The notes under the pieces were generated by a model. It did no database searches and had not been told where the DNA came from. It was given only the letters and a program-made list of their open reading frames with translations. From Arcobacter sp. (GTDB lineage Bacteria; Acidobacteriota; Terriglobia; Bryobacterales; Bryobacteraceae), in NCBI GenBank assembly GCA_020723085.1, contig DYJN01000004.1:38626-102625 (forward strand): a stretch of 64,000 nt of DNA, read 5' to 3'. This document shows, piece by piece, positions 62,123-64,000 of the stretch (position 1 is its first letter; each line of letters opens with the position of its first letter). The position numbers were made by a program, and so were the translations under genes.

Positions 62123-63068
62123 TTTCAACTCCTTGCGTTTCCAAATACGCCGCGACATTGCTCCAAACCACGCGAATGTCTTCGGCGCATCCATCCCGCT
62201 GGTATTCCACAACCGGCTTCCCATCCACCTGGGCGGCGGTGACGGCGCGGTCGTATCGCACTCTCCCCGCCACGTTGAGGCCATGCGCGCGCGCCCACGC
62301 TTCAATGCGCTCACAAACTTCGGGGTTGAGATCCCACTTGTTGACGCAAACCAGCGCGGGGATGCCGAAGTGCCTCGTCAACTCCGCGACGCGTTCCAGG
62401 TCGTGAAGGCCGCTCAACGTCGGCTCGGTGACCGCCAGAACCAGGGTCGCACCGGTAATCGAGGCGATCACCGGACAGCCGATGCCCGGCGGACCATCGA
62501 TAATCACCAGGTCCAGCCCGCGCTCTTCGGCGATTTTTTTGGCGCTCGTCCGGACGGTGCTGACCAGCTTGCCCGAGTTTTCTTCCGCGATCCCCAGTTT
62601 GGCATGAACCATCGGCCCAAAGCGTGTTTCCGACAGGAACCACTCGCCGTTCACCACCGGGCCGAACTCGATGGCGCCCTCGGCGCAGAACCACGCGCAG
62701 ACGCCGCAGCCCTCGCAGAGAGCCGGGTCCACCCGGAACGTCTTCTCCACGATGCCGTTGCCGGGACCGTCAAAGAAGATCGCGTCGAACCGGCACAGTT
62801 CTTCGCACTTGCCGCAGGCGGTGCAATGGCCGGGTTTGATCCTGGCGCGCTTGCCCCCCAGGAACTCGTTCCGTCGAAGAACGCGAGGATCGAGAACCAG
62901 GTGCAAGTCCGCGGCGTCCACGTCGCAGTCCGCCAGCACGGAGTTTCGCGACAAGGCCGCAAACGAAGCCACAATCGAGGTTTTCCCCGCTCCTCCCTTG
63001 CCGCTGATGACGGCCAGTTCTTTCACTGTCCGCCCGCCTCGAGTGTTGATGCCGATCAGTTCACTCAT
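62076..63068 (-). CDS. MRP/MinD-type P-loop ATPase with inserted ferredoxin domain (first copy)
   Basis: A 330-residue cytoplasmic protein. The Walker A is GKGGAGKTS near residue 25. Two [4Fe-4S] motifs, CTACGKCEELC and CEGCGVCAWFC, are inserted at about 80-140. DGPPGIGCPVIAS and VCVNKWDLNPE form the remaining nucleotide site. This matches the COG1149 group found mainly in anaerobes, whose Fe-S cluster or metal-cofactor carrier role is inferred only. Its 3' end overlaps the FmdB-like gene. It follows the second ATPase with a four-base overlap. Confidence 0.9.
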   Translation of the reverse strand: MSELIGINTRGGRTVKELAVISGKGGAGKTSIVASFAALSRNSVLADCDVDAADLHLVLDPRVLRRNEFLGGKRARIKPGHCTACGKCEELCRFDAIFFDGPGNGIVEKTFRVDPALCEGCGVCAWFCAEGAIEFGPVVNGEWFLSETRFGPMVHAKLGIAEENSGKLVSTVRTSAKKIAEERGLDLVIIDGPPGIGCPVIASITGATLVLAVTEPTLSGLHDLERVAELTRHFGIPALVCVNKWDLNPEVCERIEAWARAHGLNVAGRVRYDRAVTAAQVDGKPVVEYQRDGCAEDIRVVWSNVAAYLETQGVENANIRVQMPEMRNPL

Positions 63069-63940
63069 GCGGACACCTCGCGCCGGCCGGCCGGGAATAA
63101 AGCTTCCCCCATGAGCCGGCGCAATAAGCTCTCGAATCGCGCCCGGAACTCCGGCATCGCTTCCGATGCCAGGACGCCGCGCGAGTAAGCCTCGGCGACG
63201 CGGCGGTCGTCGGGGATTTCCGACAGAATGTCGATGCCCTGCGTGCGGCAGTACGCGCTGGTTTGGTGGTCGCCAGAACCGGCGCGATTGATGACAACGC
63301 CTGCCGGCAACTTCATCGCGTGGAGCATTTCCACCGCCAGCTTGAGATCATTCAGCCCAAAGGGAGTCGGTTCCGTCACCAGCAAAACGAAGTCAGCGCC
63401 CCGCACGCTTTCAATCACCGGACAGGAGGTGCCGGGCGGAGAATCGATGATGATCAAGTCCGTTTCCGGAGCGGCCTGCTTGACCTGATGAATCAGGCGC
63501 GTGCTCATCGCTTCTCCAATACGGAGCACTCCGTGGACAAACTGGACCGGTCCCGCTTGCCCGATTTCGAGCTTGCCGCTTTCCCGCAGGACCTCTCTTA
63601 TGGCTCCGGGACGGCAGACCAGGACGCAACCGCCGCAGGAATGGCACAACTCCGGGTAAACCAGCACCTTTTCGCCCACACAGACGATGGCGCTGTATTG
63701 GCAGATCTCGCCGCACAGGCCGCAGTGCGTGCACTTCTCTTCGTCCACCGCCGGATGGAGCTGCCCAATCGGGCGGCTCGAGGTGATCTGTGGCTTAAGA
63801 AAAAGGTGCCCGTTGGGTTCTTCCACGTCGCAATCCACGTAAGCGACGCTGCGCCCGTTGCGCGCCGCGACCCAGGCGAGATTGGTTGCAACTGTTGTCT
63901 TCCCGGTCCCGCCCTTGCCGCTGGCGATAGCAATTCTCAT
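63065..63940 (-). CDS. MRP/MinD-type P-loop ATPase with inserted ferredoxin domain (second copy)
   Basis: A 291-residue paralogue of the downstream ATPase. Walker A is GKGGTGKTTVA. The two [4Fe-4S] motifs are CTHCGLCGEIC and CHSCGGCVLVC. DSPPGTSCPVIES and VVINRAGSGDHQ complete the site. Tandem pairs of these proteins are typical and may form a heterodimer handling an Fe-S or molybdenum-type cofactor. Four-base overlaps on both sides indicate a tight operon. Confidence 0.9.
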   Translation of the reverse strand: MRIAIASGKGGTGKTTVATNLAWVAARNGRSVAYVDCDVEEPNGHLFLKPQITSSRPIGQLHPAVDEEKCTHCGLCGEICQYSAIVCVGEKVLVYPELCHSCGGCVLVCRPGAIREVLRESGKLEIGQAGPVQFVHGVLRIGEAMSTRLIHQVKQAAPETDLIIIDSPPGTSCPVIESVRGADFVLLVTEPTPFGLNDLKLAVEMLHAMKLPAGVVINRAGSGDHQTSAYCRTQGIDILSEIPDDRRVAEAYSRGVLASEAMPEFRARFESLLRRLMGEALFPAGRREVSA

Positions 63941-64000
63941 ATTGGGGATTCCTCTGGTCTTGCATCTCTCGGCGGATGAGGAGGGCGCGCGGCACGACGT
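63937..64000 (-). CDS. partial upstream gene, C-terminal tail only
   Basis: On the reverse strand a frame runs from the window edge to a TGA that overlaps the ATG of the ATPase gene (ATGA). It ends with a proline- and arginine-rich tail (PPRDARPEESPI). Only about 20 residues are visible, so the product cannot be named. In this type of operon the preceding gene is often a small dinitrogenase-cofactor-like protein. Confidence 0.35.
   Translation of the reverse strand, partial: RRAARPPHPPRDARPEESPI

Overview
The window is about 64 kb of very GC-rich bacterial chromosome. I see no rRNA operon, CRISPR array, prophage or intact insertion sequence. The gene content points to an acidobacterium, most likely of the Solibacter/Bryobacter type. 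The reasons are an Oar-like TonB-dependent receptor with an N-terminal carboxypeptidase-regulatory domain, a large S9 peptidase, several secreted hypothetical proteins, a six-bladed lactonase, plant-polymer glycoside hydrolases, and the mixture of short housekeeping operons. This assignment is inference from gene content only; no database was searched.

Layout. 0.1-9.3 kb: a DHDPS-family aldolase, a 1 kb gene-free stretch with a perfect hairpin, a small hypothetical gene, a decayed cytochrome c, a hybrid kinase with a degenerate ATPase domain, an AIM24-like protein, a secreted HEAGH protein, EF-P, a secreted hypothetical protein and an OsmC-like protein. 9.3-10.7 kb: tRNA-Ser(GCT) and ribBA. 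10.8-15.8 kb: three secreted glycoside hydrolases (GH9, apiosidase-like DUF4038, GH2). 15.9-19.7 kb: an ECF sigma factor, a membrane anti-sigma candidate and a DUF4252 protein, converging on a secreted protein and a LytS-type kinase. 19.7-24.8 kb: stand-alone GTP cyclohydrolase II, a DUF4434 protein, a short TonB-domain protein, a secreted nuclease, YjbQ, FtsY and RibD. 24.9-29.9 kb: argF-argH-argR behind tandem ARG-box-like sites, then an S9 peptidase. 29.9-38.5 kb: ruvX-mltG, a lactonase, an FtsB-like protein, cutA, an MFS transporter, a sialidase-like protein, infC behind a structured leader, and glgC. 38.6-42.7 kb: the nitrogen operon amtB-glnB-glnD. 43.2-46.7 kb: an antiporter, a beta-propeller protein, a zinc-ribbon protein and a zincin-like protein. 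46.7-56.4 kb: the cell-shape cluster mreB-mreC-mreD-mrdA-rodA followed by an RNase E/G with a huge insertion and a secreted hypothetical protein. 56.6-60.4 kb: tRNA-Ser(GGA) and the TonB receptor. 60.4-64 kb: a frameshifted IS701-type transposase remnant, then a reverse-strand operon of two ferredoxin-containing MRP/MinD ATPases, an FmdB-like zinc ribbon and an Asp/Glu racemase.

How the parts fit. Riboflavin synthesis is scattered over three loci (ribBA, ribA, ribD), and the GTP cyclohydrolase half of RibBA has lost its catalytic motif, so the free-standing RibA probably carries that step. Arginine synthesis looks self-regulated through ArgR. The cell-wall genes form one elongasome cluster, with MltG and the FtsB-like protein elsewhere. 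The most unusual items are the infC leader with mutually exclusive hairpins, the S1-split RNase, the degenerate-kinase/intact-receiver protein, and the twin Fe-S ATPase operon beside an IS remnant.
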